Origin: JAUILH01 sp965230535
GTDB taxonomy: Bacteria > Bacteroidota > Bacteroidia > Flavobacteriales_D > JAUILH01
Direction of reading: 5' to 3'
Assembly: GCA_965230535.1 (NCBI GenBank)
Contig: OZ246009.1
Coordinates: 1,798,001 to 1,862,000 of the forward strand
DNA length: 64,000 nt
Both the position numbers and the translations under genes were made by a program. Each line of letters opens with the position of its first letter. Position 1 is the first letter of the stretch. Shown one piece after another: positions 17,614 to 27,000 of the stretch. A model generated the notes under the pieces. The model was not told the DNA's origin. It made no database searches and saw only the letters and a list, made by a program, of their open reading frames with translations.

Positions 17614-18846
17614 CTATTTCACAAGCTGAATCACATACTTGTCATTAATTCTGACTGTGTATGTTCCTGCAGGAAATGCAGTGAAGTCTATCAACTTGTT
17701 TGGAGAATCTAGTCTTTTAAGCATCTTTCCGGAAACATCAAATATGTCGATTTGTTCCAACTTTAGGTCACCACTTTCAATTTGAAGATAGTCTTTAACA
17801 GGGTTAGGGAAGAGCTTGATGCGAACGTCATCCTGTTCAGAAATTCCATTAAAGAAAGGGTCGATGATCAGGCTCACAGTGTCACTGGTACAACCATCAT
17901 CGGCTATTAATACCACCGTATAGTTCCCCGGATTGGAGTAGGTGTAGTTTGGACTTTGAAGCGTGGATAAAGCACCATCGCCAAAGGCCCATTGCCAGTC
18001 TGTAGCATTCACAGATGTATCTGAGAAGCTAACTTGTCCCGAGCTCCCAACCGTGTATTCAAAACCGGCTTTTACATCATCTGTACCTATTCTCCATGTA
18101 TCCAGACTATCGAAAACTGTAGTGTGTGCTACTTGTTGAAGAAAGCTTGCTGTTGAGGAGGAAATTCCAGCTGTATAACTTAAGCCAACAGGTGATTTGC
18201 GCCACATAGTTGCATAGAATACACAAGCTGTTAAATAAGATCCATTGATGTTTGGATGGCTTCCATCTCCTGTATAGAGACCCAAACCAGGGTTTTGTGT
18301 TCTGCTATACCACCAGGCACTTCCTGCCGGTGCACAAATGGCATCATGGTCATTGGTCATTTGCAAATAAGAACTTCTTAGTCTGTCCTGCATGCCTTCA
18401 TAAGTACAAACAGGCGGGTAATTAGGACAATTGTTGGCGTCACCATTCTCCCTTCCCCAGGTCATATAGAAAACCGGTTCTGTACAAGGGTTGTTGGAGT
18501 AAATTGAATCAACCAGAACATCTGCATATGGGTATACGTCATTGGCAACCTGTGCAGGCGAAAAACTTGGTTTTTGGCTTTGTTCCTGCAATACGACATA
18601 ATCCCAATCCTGAGCCTGAATTTTACTCAAAGATGTGGCATTTGTAGAGTGTTGAATCAACTGATAACCTCCTGGCGTATTAGAATCGTAGATCAAAGTA
18701 TCTCCGTTGCTCAGAGCCAATTGATAAATGAGATTGGGTAAGTTATTGGCACCTGTATAACTATTGCCTAGAAACAGGGCCCTTTTTGTTTGTGTATATC
18801 CGGTAAGAGAGAGTAGTAGAGAGATGCTGAATATAATTGTGCGCAT
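17614..18846 (-). CDS. Secreted SGNH/GDSL-like hydrolase with PKD and T9SS type A sorting domain
   Basis: 410 residues. The start is ATG 18846, which opens a signal peptide (MRTIIFSISLLLSLTGYTQ). Residues about 22-235 look like an SGNH-type esterase: the block I serine in FLGNSYTGANNLP and a late Asp/His block in DGSHPNINGSYLTA. A PKD-like domain (WAFGDGALSTLQSPNYTYSN) and a conserved T9SS type A tail (LFPNPVKDYLQIES, FPAGTYTVRINDK) follow. It should be exported by the type IX system and act on ester-linked groups of polysaccharides or lipids; the substrate is unknown. Confidence 0.82.
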   Translation of the reverse strand: MRTIIFSISLLLSLTGYTQTKRALFLGNSYTGANNLPNLIYQLALSNGDTLIYDSNTPGGYQLIQHSTNATSLSKIQAQDWDYVVLQEQSQKPSFSPAQVANDVYPYADVLVDSIYSNNPCTEPVFYMTWGRENGDANNCPNYPPVCTYEGMQDRLRSSYLQMTNDHDAICAPAGSAWWYSRTQNPGLGLYTGDGSHPNINGSYLTACVFYATMWRKSPVGLSYTAGISSSTASFLQQVAHTTVFDSLDTWRIGTDDVKAGFEYTVGSSGQVSFSDTSVNATDWQWAFGDGALSTLQSPNYTYSNPGNYTVVLIADDGCTSDTVSLIIDPFFNGISEQDDVRIKLFPNPVKDYLQIESGDLKLEQIDIFDVSGKMLKRLDSPNKLIDFTAFPAGTYTVRINDKYVIQLVK

Positions 18847-18957
18847 AAAAAGTTTTATAAAATTTGTTAGAGTACAAACGTGAATAAAGCACAAGGGATG
18901 CCTGTGGTTTGTTTTTTTTAATTGGGAATTATTGGAATCCAATTAAAACGATAGGGC

Positions 18958-18988
18958 AAAAAAAAGTCCTGATAATCAATATCAGGAC
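18958..18988 (-). terminator. Rho-independent terminator of the thrS-infC-rpmI-rplT operon
   Basis: A perfect 9-bp stem (GTCCTGATA/TATCAGGAC) with a 5-nt loop is followed on the minus strand by eight T residues. It lies 26 bases after the rplT stop. Confidence 0.92.
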
Positions 18989-19013
18989 CCTTCTAATTTC
19001 AAGTAATGCTAGT

Positions 19014-19358
19014 TTACTTAACGAAATCAACCACTGCTTTAAAAGCTTCCGGATTGTTCATGGCTAAATCTGCCAATACCTTTCTGTTAAGTGTAACACC
19101 TTTGTTACTTAGTTTACCCATAAATTCGCTGTAGCTCATGCCGTGCATTCTAGCACCTGCATTGATACGGGTAATCCATAATTTTCTGAAATTTCTTTTC
19201 TTTTGACGTCTGTCGCGGTAAGCATATGTCAATGCTTTTTCAACCGCATTTTTCGCTACTGTGTGGACATTTTTTCTTCTTCCAAAGTAGCCTTTTGCTT
19301 GCTTAAGGATCTTTTTTCTTCTGGCCTTAGCTGCAACGCTGTTTACTGATCTAGGCAT
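19014..19358 (-). CDS. rplT: 50S ribosomal protein L20
   Basis: 114 residues. An early-assembly protein of the large subunit that binds 23S rRNA. The sequence is strongly conserved from the start (PRSVNSVAAKARRKKILKQA, GYFGRRKNVHTVAKNAVEKA) through WITRINAGARMHGMSYSEF. Last gene of the thrS-infC-rpmI-rplT operon, followed by a strong terminator. In other bacteria L20 represses its own operon by binding the mRNA; the 93-base spacer upstream could hold such a site. Confidence 0.98.
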   Translation of the reverse strand: MPRSVNSVAAKARRKKILKQAKGYFGRRKNVHTVAKNAVEKALTYAYRDRRQKKRNFRKLWITRINAGARMHGMSYSEFMGKLSNKGVTLNRKVLADLAMNNPEAFKAVVDFVK

Positions 19359-19451
19359 AATTTTAAGTTTTTTGGTAGGCAGTGTTCCTAATTAGGAATC
19401 TTAAATGGACTGAATACCGGGTTAACAAATAACCTCCCTTTTCTTAAGGGA
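19359..19451 (-). other. Structured rpmI-rplT spacer
   Basis: The spacer holds three inverted repeats: a 14-bp perfect palindrome TTCCTAATTAGGAA at 19385-19398, GGTTA-acaaa-TAACC and CCCTT-ttctt-AAGGG, the last two close after the rpmI stop. They may be an L20 regulatory site or an RNA processing site. No established motif was matched. Confidence 0.4.
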
Positions 19452-19649
19452 TTATTTCATATTAAGTTGAAGTTTGATATTGTTTTCATCCGATGGATGA
19501 ACCAATGTAGCATGCGTAAGAGCTTTCTTTCTTTTCTTAGCCTTCTTGGTCAAGATGTGGCTCTTAAAAGCATGCTTTCTCTTCAACTTACCAGTTCCAG
19601 TAACGGTAAACCGTTTCTTAGCGCTGGATTTTGTTTTCATTTTTGGCAT
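19452..19649 (-). CDS. rpmI: 50S ribosomal protein L35
   Basis: 65 residues, very basic. The N-terminus PKMKTKSSAKKRFTVTGTGK and the central KRKHAFKSHILTKKAKKRK are the standard L35 signature. Located between infC (40-nt gap, which contains a short ATCCCG/CGGGAT hairpin) and rplT, the usual order. Confidence 0.97.
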   Translation of the reverse strand: MPKMKTKSSAKKRFTVTGTGKLKRKHAFKSHILTKKAKKRKKALTHATLVHPSDENNIKLQLNMK

Positions 19650-19689
19650 TACTTATTTATTTAATGTATCCCGATAAGCCGGGATGGTT

Positions 19690-20256
19690 TTACTTTTTCT
19701 TTTTGGGTTGGATCATCATGATCATCTTCTTACCTTCTAACTTAGGCATTTGCTCTACCAAACCAATGTCTTCAAGCTCCTGCGCAAATTTCAATAACAA
19801 GATTTCCCCTCTGTCTTTAAACACAATGCTTCTTCCTTTGAAGAAAACATAGGCCTTCACTTTTGATCCTTCAGTTAAAAACTTCTTAGCGTGGTTCAGC
19901 TTGAAGTTAAAATCGTGATCATCCGTATTTGGTCCAAAACGAATTTCTTTAACCACCACTTTAATTTGCTTGGACTTCATTTCCTTTTGCTTCTTCTTTT
20001 GATCGTACAAGAACTTCTTGTAGTCAATGATTCGGCAAACGGGGGGATTGGCATTTGGTGAAATTTCTACCAAATCGAGTTCTTGCTCTTCAGCCATTTT
20101 TAGAGCAACGTGAGTGGCGTAAACACCTTGTTCTACGTTTTCTCCAACTAGTCTGATTTCAGATGCCTCAATTCTGCGGTTGATCTTATGCGGATCTTCC
20201 TGCTTTACTCGGCCTCTGTAGCCTCTTCTACCTCCTTTTCTTCTTGGTCCTGCGAT
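19690..20256 (-). CDS. infC: Translation initiation factor IF-3 with an ATC start codon
   Basis: 188 residues. IF-3 binds the 30S subunit, keeps subunits apart and rejects wrong start codons. The first in-frame ATG (20097) would delete the first 53 residues, which are recognisably IF-3 (HKINRRIEASEIRLVGENV and EQGVYATHVALKMAEEQ). Upstream in that frame there is no ATG, GTG or TTG before the stop at 20272-20274. An ATC at 20256-20254 sits 7 nt after AAGGAGGA, so ATC is the start. A rare start codon in infC is known elsewhere (AUU in E. coli) and lets IF-3 limit its own synthesis. The N-terminus is basic (GPRRKGGRRGYRGR), the C-terminal domain is typical (IRFGPNTDDHDFNFKLNHAK) and the protein ends PKKKK. 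Confidence 0.95.
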   Translation of the reverse strand: MAGPRRKGGRRGYRGRVKQEDPHKINRRIEASEIRLVGENVEQGVYATHVALKMAEEQELDLVEISPNANPPVCRIIDYKKFLYDQKKKQKEMKSKQIKVVVKEIRFGPNTDDHDFNFKLNHAKKFLTEGSKVKAYVFFKGRSIVFKDRGEILLLKFAQELEDIGLVEQMPKLEGKKMIMMIQPKKKK

Positions 20257-20263
20257 GGTTAAG

Positions 20264-20271
20264 TCCTCCTT
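20264..20271 (-). promoter_or_regulatory. Strong Shine-Dalgarno sequence of infC
   Basis: AAGGAGGA on the minus strand, 7 nt before the ATC start. It is an extended match to the 16S rRNA 3' end, unusual in a phylum whose genes mostly lack such sites, and it decides the infC start. Confidence 0.85.
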
Positions 20272-20275
20272 TTAT

Positions 20276-22210
20276 TTAATCAATTAACTTATTTATTTCC
20301 TCATTGATCAGGTTAATGAAATCTTCAGGTGAGTATACACCCAAATCTCCATCTCCCTGTTTTCTGACTGATACTGAGTTAGCTTCCTCTTCTTTCTCCC
20401 CGATAATCAACATATACGGGATTTTCTGAAGTTCCGCATCACGGATTTTCTTACCAACCTTCTCAGCCCTTTCGTCAATGAGCGTGCGAATATCGGAATT
20501 ATTTAGCACATTTAAAATATTTCTTGCGTAATCATGGTATTTTTCACTGACTGGCAGAATGATAACCTGATCTGGTGTTAACCACAATGGGAATTTTCCA
20601 CCACTATGTTCGAGTAAAACAGCAACGAATCTTTCCATGGATCCGAATGGTGCTCTGTGAATCATGATTGGTCTGTGTTTCTCGTTATCACTACCGGTAT
20701 ACTCAAGTTCAAATCTTTCAGGTAAGTTATAATCTACCTGAATAGTACCCAATTGCCATTTTCTGCCAAGTGCATCTTTTACCATGAAATCGAGCTTTGG
20801 TCCGTAGAAGGCAGCTTCTCCATACTCAACAACAGATTCAAGACCTTTTTCTTCAGTCGCTTCAATGATTGCACGCTCTGCTTTTTCCCAGTTGTCATCA
20901 GAACCAATGTACTTTTCAGGCTTGTTAGGATCTCTTAAAGAAACCTGCGCAATGAAATCTTCAAAACTCAAGGTCTTGAAAATGTACAATACAAGGTCAA
21001 TTACATTTTTGAACTCGCCTTTTAATTGATCCGGACGACAGAAAATGTGTGCATCATCCTGAGTAAAGCCTCTAACTCGGGTTAAGCCATGCAGTTCGCC
21101 GCTTTGCTCATATCTGTAAACCGTTCCAAACTCAGCATATCTCACAGGCAGATCACGATAAGATCTTGGCTTGTATTTGTAGGCTTCACAATGATGAGGG
21201 CAGTTCATTGGTTTCAAAAGGAACTCTTCTCCGTCAGCAGGAGTATTGATGGCCTGAAACGAATCCTCTCCATATTTGGCATAATGTCCTGAAGTCACAT
21301 ATAAATCTTTATGACCAATATGCGGTGTCATCACCATTTCGTAGCCAGCCTTTTGCTGTGCTTTCTTAAGGAAATTTTCAAGTCTGCCTCTTAAGTCAGC
21401 TCCCTTAGGTAGCCAGATTGGTAGACCTTGTCCGACACGTTGGCTAAACATGAATAATTCAAGTTCCTTTCCAAGTTTCCTATGGTCTCTTTCCTTGGCC
21501 TTTTCCAGTAACTCCAAATATTCAGTTAATTCTGATTTTTTAGGGAAAGTAATTCCATAAATTCTGGTCAACTGCTTTCTGTTCTCATCTCCTCGCCAGT
21601 ATGCACCTGCCAAACTAGTTAGTTTAGCTGCTTTAATGAAACCTGTGTGAGGAATGTGAGGTCCGCGACATAAGTCTGTGAACTCTCCCTGAGTATAAAA
21701 AGTAATGCTGCCGTCTTCAAGATCTTCAAGAAGCTCCAGTTTATACTCGTCATCAGCCTTCTTGAAGTACTCAATGGCTTCAGACTTACTAATTTCTTTT
21801 CTTATGTAGGCATTTTTCTGACGAGCCAGTTCAAGCATTTTATCTTCAATCTTCTTAAGATCGTGATCACTCAAAGAAATGTCACCAGTATCCACATCAT
21901 AGTAAAAACCATTTTCAATTGGCGGACCAATTCCAAACTTGGTATCCGGATAATAAAATTGAAGTGCTTCAGCCATTAAATGAGCAGAAGAATGCCACAT
22001 GGTAGATTTACCTTCATCGTCTCTCCAGGTCAGCAATTGTAACTCAGAATCTGTTGTCATTGGGGTAGAAGCGTCCACAACAGTTCCATTAACTTTAGCA
22101 GCTAATACGTTACGGGCAAGGCCTTCACTAATGGATAGAGCAACATCCATCGGACTTGCACCAGATTCAAATTCTCTTACAGAGCCGTCTGGCAAGGTAA
22201 TTTTAATCAT
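20276..22210 (-). CDS. thrS: Threonine-tRNA ligase
   Basis: 644 residues, full length. It charges tRNA-Thr in the cytoplasm and edits mischarged serine. Order: TGS domain (about 1-62, IKITLPDGSVREFESG), editing domain with the HxxxH-type motif in MWHSSAHLMAEAL, class II catalytic core with zinc and ATP ligands in MNCPHHCEAYK, RYEQSGELHGLTRVRGFTQD and IHRAPFGSMERF, and an anticodon-binding domain (about 540-644). The ATG at 22210 was preferred to an in-frame TTG at 22219. It is the first gene of the operon with infC, rpmI and rplT, with 19 nt to the infC start. I see no T-box-like leader in the short upstream gap. Confidence 0.98.
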   Translation of the reverse strand: MIKITLPDGSVREFESGASPMDVALSISEGLARNVLAAKVNGTVVDASTPMTTDSELQLLTWRDDEGKSTMWHSSAHLMAEALQFYYPDTKFGIGPPIENGFYYDVDTGDISLSDHDLKKIEDKMLELARQKNAYIRKEISKSEAIEYFKKADDEYKLELLEDLEDGSITFYTQGEFTDLCRGPHIPHTGFIKAAKLTSLAGAYWRGDENRKQLTRIYGITFPKKSELTEYLELLEKAKERDHRKLGKELELFMFSQRVGQGLPIWLPKGADLRGRLENFLKKAQQKAGYEMVMTPHIGHKDLYVTSGHYAKYGEDSFQAINTPADGEEFLLKPMNCPHHCEAYKYKPRSYRDLPVRYAEFGTVYRYEQSGELHGLTRVRGFTQDDAHIFCRPDQLKGEFKNVIDLVLYIFKTLSFEDFIAQVSLRDPNKPEKYIGSDDNWEKAERAIIEATEEKGLESVVEYGEAAFYGPKLDFMVKDALGRKWQLGTIQVDYNLPERFELEYTGSDNEKHRPIMIHRAPFGSMERFVAVLLEHSGGKFPLWLTPDQVIILPVSEKYHDYARNILNVLNNSDIRTLIDERAEKVGKKIRDAELQKIPYMLIIGEKEEEANSVSVRKQGDGDLGVYSPEDFINLINEEINKLID

Positions 22211-22263
22211 GATTGTCAAAAAATTTAGTCGGTAAATATACTGTTAATTGCGTTTTGTTGAAT

Positions 22264-22294
22264 AAAAAAAGCCACGCTTTGGGGCGTGGCTTTT
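22264..22294 (-). terminator. Rho-independent terminator
   Basis: GCCACGC/GCGTGGC stem with a 6-nt loop and seven T residues on the minus strand, 20 bases after the stop of the gene at 22314-22931. It separates that gene from thrS. Confidence 0.9.
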
Positions 22295-22313
22295 AAATCG
22301 TTCAATTCTTTAT

Positions 22314-22931
22314 CTATACATTCTTGTACCCCATAGATAAAATCATGGCGCCTTTCGTTCGGGTGACAATTTTTTCACCTTTCTCTCCTTTAGAGATGTC
22401 TTTCTCTTTGGCTGGGATCATGTAATTGATATATACTTTCTTGAGGATCAAAGTATTTGCCTGATCTTCAGTCATGCCTGCTTCAATCTTCTTAGCTTTT
22501 AAATTATCTAAAAGAGTAGTGGAAGACACATCAAAAATACCTCCGCTTACTCCATTCTTAGAATACAATTCAGTTCTGTTTTGATAGTTGTTAGGCTTAT
22601 CATAAATCTTAACATCAATGGCATCAGCAATAGAACCTGGGTTAAAAGCCAGTTTGTATTCGTTGCTACTGAAGAAGAACACTTCTACTTCTTTTCTTTG
22701 CTCAAATGTTTTATAGATAAAGTAAGATACTTTTGAAGCATCATATCTATAAGGTTTTAAGCTTTCCTTAGCTTCTTTCTTTTTAACAGGGATTTGCTCT
22801 GATAAATCTTCAGGAATAATCTTATAAATAGTTTGTCCTGCATTTTGATCAGATTTCTTATTGAATACCTGAGAAATGGCAATACCTGAAACGGCTATAC
22901 CTAAAGTAATGGCGATTAATTTCTTTTTCAT
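22314..22931 (-). CDS. Hypothetical secreted protein
   Basis: 205 residues. An N-terminal signal or anchor (MKKKLIAITLGIAVSGIAIS) is followed by a lysine/glutamate-rich spacer (EDLSEQIPVKKKEAKESLK) and a compact alpha/beta domain of about 140 residues (DASKVSYFIYKTFEQRKEVE, EVFFFSSNEYKLAFNPGSI). I do not recognise the family. It lies 11 nt downstream of the lipoprotein gene 22943-23851 and is very likely in the same operon, ended by the terminator at 22264-22294. Periplasmic or membrane-attached location is inferred from the signal. Confidence 0.75.
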   Translation of the reverse strand: MKKKLIAITLGIAVSGIAISQVFNKKSDQNAGQTIYKIIPEDLSEQIPVKKKEAKESLKPYRYDASKVSYFIYKTFEQRKEVEVFFFSSNEYKLAFNPGSIADAIDVKIYDKPNNYQNRTELYSKNGVSGGIFDVSSTTLLDNLKAKKIEAGMTEDQANTLILKKVYINYMIPAKEKDISKGEKGEKIVTRTKGAMILSMGYKNV

Positions 22932-22942
22932 GATTCTACCTT

Positions 22943-23851
22943 TTATCCGTTAACAATATTAGTTCTCATCTCTTCAATCTTCACAGTCAACTGATGTAAT
23001 TCCTCAGCAGTTAATGTTGGGTTTTCGTAAGTCCCGGTTTCGCTATCCGCTGAAGCTTTTACAGATTCCAAAGAATCGTAAGTCGCTCTAAGGTCTTTCA
23101 AGCTTGCCTTTAATTTATCAAGACCAGCTTCATCGATTTGATCAAGTCCTTTCATAACAGAGTTAAGAACGTTCATCTGTTCTACAATGGTTGTGCCAAG
23201 ATCTTCGTTTCCTGACTCTTCAAGCAATTGCGAACCAATGTACATGCCTTCTATCCATGCACCTGAAAAGTAAACAGTAGATTCTTTCTTAGCTTCAGGG
23301 TCTTCATCAAAAATTTCTTCGGTTCTCCAGTTAATGTCAACAAGAACATCCATCATACCCTGACGATCTTCCATGTTCTCTTCAAACGATTGAAGTAAAT
23401 CTTCTGAATCGAAAATTTGAGCCAATCCGGTTTCAGATCCTAATTTTCTGATAACTCCCATATAAGCTTGTGCCTCAGAGAATTTTTCATTCATCACGGC
23501 GTAAGCTAAATCAGCAGAATAAATACCAAAGTTTAATTTTTTACTTACTTCACTTGTATAGTCGTCTGCTTTTTCCGGATCATGAGTCAGGCCTTCAGAA
23601 TAAGTTAAGCCTTCCTTGTTCATCATTTGGGCAACCTGTAAAGCAGTTGGAAGTTGAATTTCTTCTTCTTCTGATTCTTCGCCTTCAAGCATCTCAGATT
23701 CGGAGATCTCAGTATCCTCTCCAGAGTCGGCGTCTGGTTTTACTTGAGCTTGTTCTTGTTTTTCGGAGTCTTCTGATTTTTCCTCACCACATGAAGTAGC
23801 GAAAATAAGTCCTGCAGAAAGTAGCGCTATGCTGATAAATTTCTTGTTCAT
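22943..23851 (-). CDS. Hypothetical acidic lipoprotein
   Basis: 302 residues. The ATG at 23851 starts a lipoprotein signal (MNKKFISIALLSAGLIFATS) with lipidated C21. A very acidic low-complexity linker follows (about residues 22-68). The rest (70-302) is helical: KLNFGIYSADLAYAVMNEKF, YMGVIRKLGSETGLAQIFD, YFSGAWIEGMYIGSQLLEES. This arrangement of helices with a conserved GIYSADLAY-type motif is familiar from unnamed lipoproteins of this phylum, with no known function. Divergent from the subtilase gene and 11 nt upstream of another secreted unknown, with which it probably forms an operon. Confidence 0.78.
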   Translation of the reverse strand: MNKKFISIALLSAGLIFATSCGEEKSEDSEKQEQAQVKPDADSGEDTEISESEMLEGEESEEEEIQLPTALQVAQMMNKEGLTYSEGLTHDPEKADDYTSEVSKKLNFGIYSADLAYAVMNEKFSEAQAYMGVIRKLGSETGLAQIFDSEDLLQSFEENMEDRQGMMDVLVDINWRTEEIFDEDPEAKKESTVYFSGAWIEGMYIGSQLLEESGNEDLGTTIVEQMNVLNSVMKGLDQIDEAGLDKLKASLKDLRATYDSLESVKASADSETGTYENPTLTAEELHQLTVKIEEMRTNIVNG

Positions 23852-24029
23852 AATTATTCTCGAATTAAACGTCTCTACGAAAATAGTAAAGTTTTGATAC
23901 AATCCTGATGTTAAATCTTTTCTATGCACTAAATCATATCATCTAAAAATTAACATTAGCACTCAGGATATCAGTATTTTTTGACTAGAAAGGTATTTTT
24001 CACGATCTTATATGCCAAATTAAAACACT

Positions 24030-27000
24030 ATGAAGAAAATTTTACTGTCTGTATTCGCTTTTGCCTTGATTGGTATGGCGGGAGAGGCTCAAACTGTTCA
24101 TCCCGATTTTGCGGATGGTGTAGTTTGGGTCAAGCTAAAAAATGACGTGAACAAACGCAGTGCTATTGATATTAAAACGGGAAAGGTCTCGAATGGAAAA
24201 ATCAATGCGGATGATCTTGTTATTGCTGAAACAATTAAATCTTACGGAGTAACTGAGGTAACTCAGCCATTCTCGCGTATAGAATATGATGGACTTAATA
24301 GATATGTTAAAGTGAGCTTTAGCAATGCACAAGGGGTAGATGCTTTACTTGAAAAGCTGAATGGAAACCCTGATGTGGAATTGGCAGAGAAATCACCTAT
24401 CTATAGAAAGACCTTAACGCCTAATGATCCTAGCTTTTCGGGATCAACTCAATGGGGCTTATTTCAAATTGGTGCTCAAAACGCATGGAATGTATCTACT
24501 GGTAACTCAAACGTGGTAGTTGCAATTGTGGATGATGCAGTTGAAATTACACATCCAGATTTATCACCGGTTATTTGGACAAACACAGGAGAAATTGCCA
24601 ATAACGGAATCGATGATGATGGGAACGGATACATTGATGATGTGAATGGATGGGATGCTTCCGGTACTCAATATGCCAACGGAGATACGGATCCTAACCC
24701 GGATGCACCAGCTTCAAGTTTCGATCATGGAACGCACGTAGCGGGGATTGCCGGAGCAGCCACTAACAACAATGCTGGTGTGGCATCTATTGGATTTGGT
24801 GTGAGCCTTATGGCTGTTAAGAGTACAAACTCTTCAGTGAACCTGACGCATACTTATGAAGGTGTGGTTTATGCCATCGAGAATAATGCTGATGTCATTA
24901 ATATGTCTTTTGGATCAGGGTTTAACTCAAGTGCTTTCCAAAGCTTGATGAACTATGCCAACTCTTTGGGAATTGTGTTGGTGGCAGCTGCCGGAAATGA
25001 CAACGTGAGTTCTACTTTCTATCCTGCCGGATATAATAATGTGATCTCTGTGGCTTCTACGACTACCGGAGATGCAAAATCTAACTTCTCTAACTACGGT
25101 AGTTGGATTGATATTTCCGCTCCTGGTAGTGCAATTTACAGTACCATTCCTGGTTCGGGATATGATTACAAGCAGGGAACTTCAATGGCTTCACCAATGG
25201 TTGCAGGTCTTTGTGGTTTGATGTTGTCTTTAAACCCGAGTTTGTCACCAAGTGATATTGAAAGCTGTTTAACAAGTACTGCTGCAAACATTGATGGGGC
25301 CAACCCTAGTTATGTAGGTCAGTTAGGTGCGGGTAGAATAGATGCCTTGGCAGCTATGAACTGTATTTCTGCTACTTTGAACTGGGCTCCGCAAGCAGAG
25401 TTCTCGGGAGATATATTAAATATTCTGGAGGGACAGTCGGTTAACTTTACTGATTTGTCTGTTTACAATCCTACTTCATGGAGTTGGACATTCACTGGAG
25501 GAAGTCCTGCTACATTCAATGGTCAGAACCCTGGTGCTGTAACATATAACACGGCCGGAACTTATGCGGTTCAGTTAACAGTATCTAATGCGAACGGTAG
25601 TGATACTGAAACTAAGACTGGATATGTTACAGTAAATGCTCTAACCGGATGTGATACTATATCCAATACATTGCCAACGGATAACATTACAACAATCTCA
25701 TGGGTTGGTGGTGATGGCCTTTTATCAGGACATAATGCTTATGGAATAACAAGGTATGCAGAGCAGTACTCTGGACTTGGTAATACTTGGGTTACAGGTG
25801 CTGAATTTTATTTCACACGGGGAGAAACCAATAATCCTAACTCAGATATAACCATAATGGTTTGGGAAGATGCTGGTGGCGTTCCCGGAACCATGGTATA
25901 TTCTGAGGATGTTCCACTTGAAGTAATTGAGGATAACGTAACAGGACCAGGGCCTGGTTCATTTTTCATCACCAATGTTACTTTTGATTTACCTGTTCAA
26001 GTGAATACTAATGACTTCTATGTAGGGTATTCTATTGAAAACGCAACCGCTGCATCAGATTCAGTTGCATGTGGACTGGTTAACGTTACTGCAGATGGAG
26101 CAAGACCTAACAGAATGTTTGCATTCTTTGAGCCAGGAAACGCTTTAGGATGGCCACCAAATGCTTGGCAAGATTTCCCAACGTTTTCGGGAGCTGAATT
26201 TGTAATGCATATTTATCCAAGAATCACACAAACTCCACCTACGGCAGTGATTAATGCAAACCCTAATCCGGCTTGTGTTGGTGATTTTGTGAACTTTGAC
26301 GGAACATCATCTCCAAATGGAGTGAACTTTGAATGGGCCATCAATGGCACAGCCAATCCTTATCCAACCGGAAGTTCTCCTTCCGTTGTGATGAATACTG
26401 CTGGTAACCATACCGTGTACATGGCGGCTTACAACTCTTGTGGATTCCTTCATATAGATAGTATCCAGGTGCAGGTTGATGCTGTTCCAAACGTAACAAT
26501 GACTTCAACTACAGATACAATTTGTGCTGGTTCTTCAGTTAACTTAACTGCGACTGGAGCGGGGTCTTATACATGGACACCGGCAGCAACATTGAGCTGT
26601 AACAACTGTCCGAATCCTGTTGCAACACCAACCAGTACAACTACATATACAGTGGTTGGTACTACTGGTAACTGTTCTTCTCCATCTGACTACACAATTG
26701 TGGTCGATGATACGCAACCTGTGGCTTCTTATCTTGCAAGTAGCGATACTATCTGTGAAGGGGAAAGCATCACGTATAACGGTGCCATTTCAACAGGAGC
26801 GAGTAGCTATAGCTGGACGTTTGCCGGAGGAAGCACTGGCTCATCAACTTCTGCAAACCCAACTGTGACATATGCGACAGCTGGAACTTACAATGTTGAT
26901 TTAACCGTAAACAACACATGTTCTTTAACAGACAATACTTCTGGTCAAATCGTTGTATTGCCTGCAGCACAATGTAATGTTGGAGTAGGTGAGAACCTGC

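Noticed and set aside
19690..20097. Short form of IF-3 starting at ATG 20097
   Set aside because: It would lose 53 residues that are clearly IF-3 N-terminal domain and has no Shine-Dalgarno; the ATC start explains the data better.
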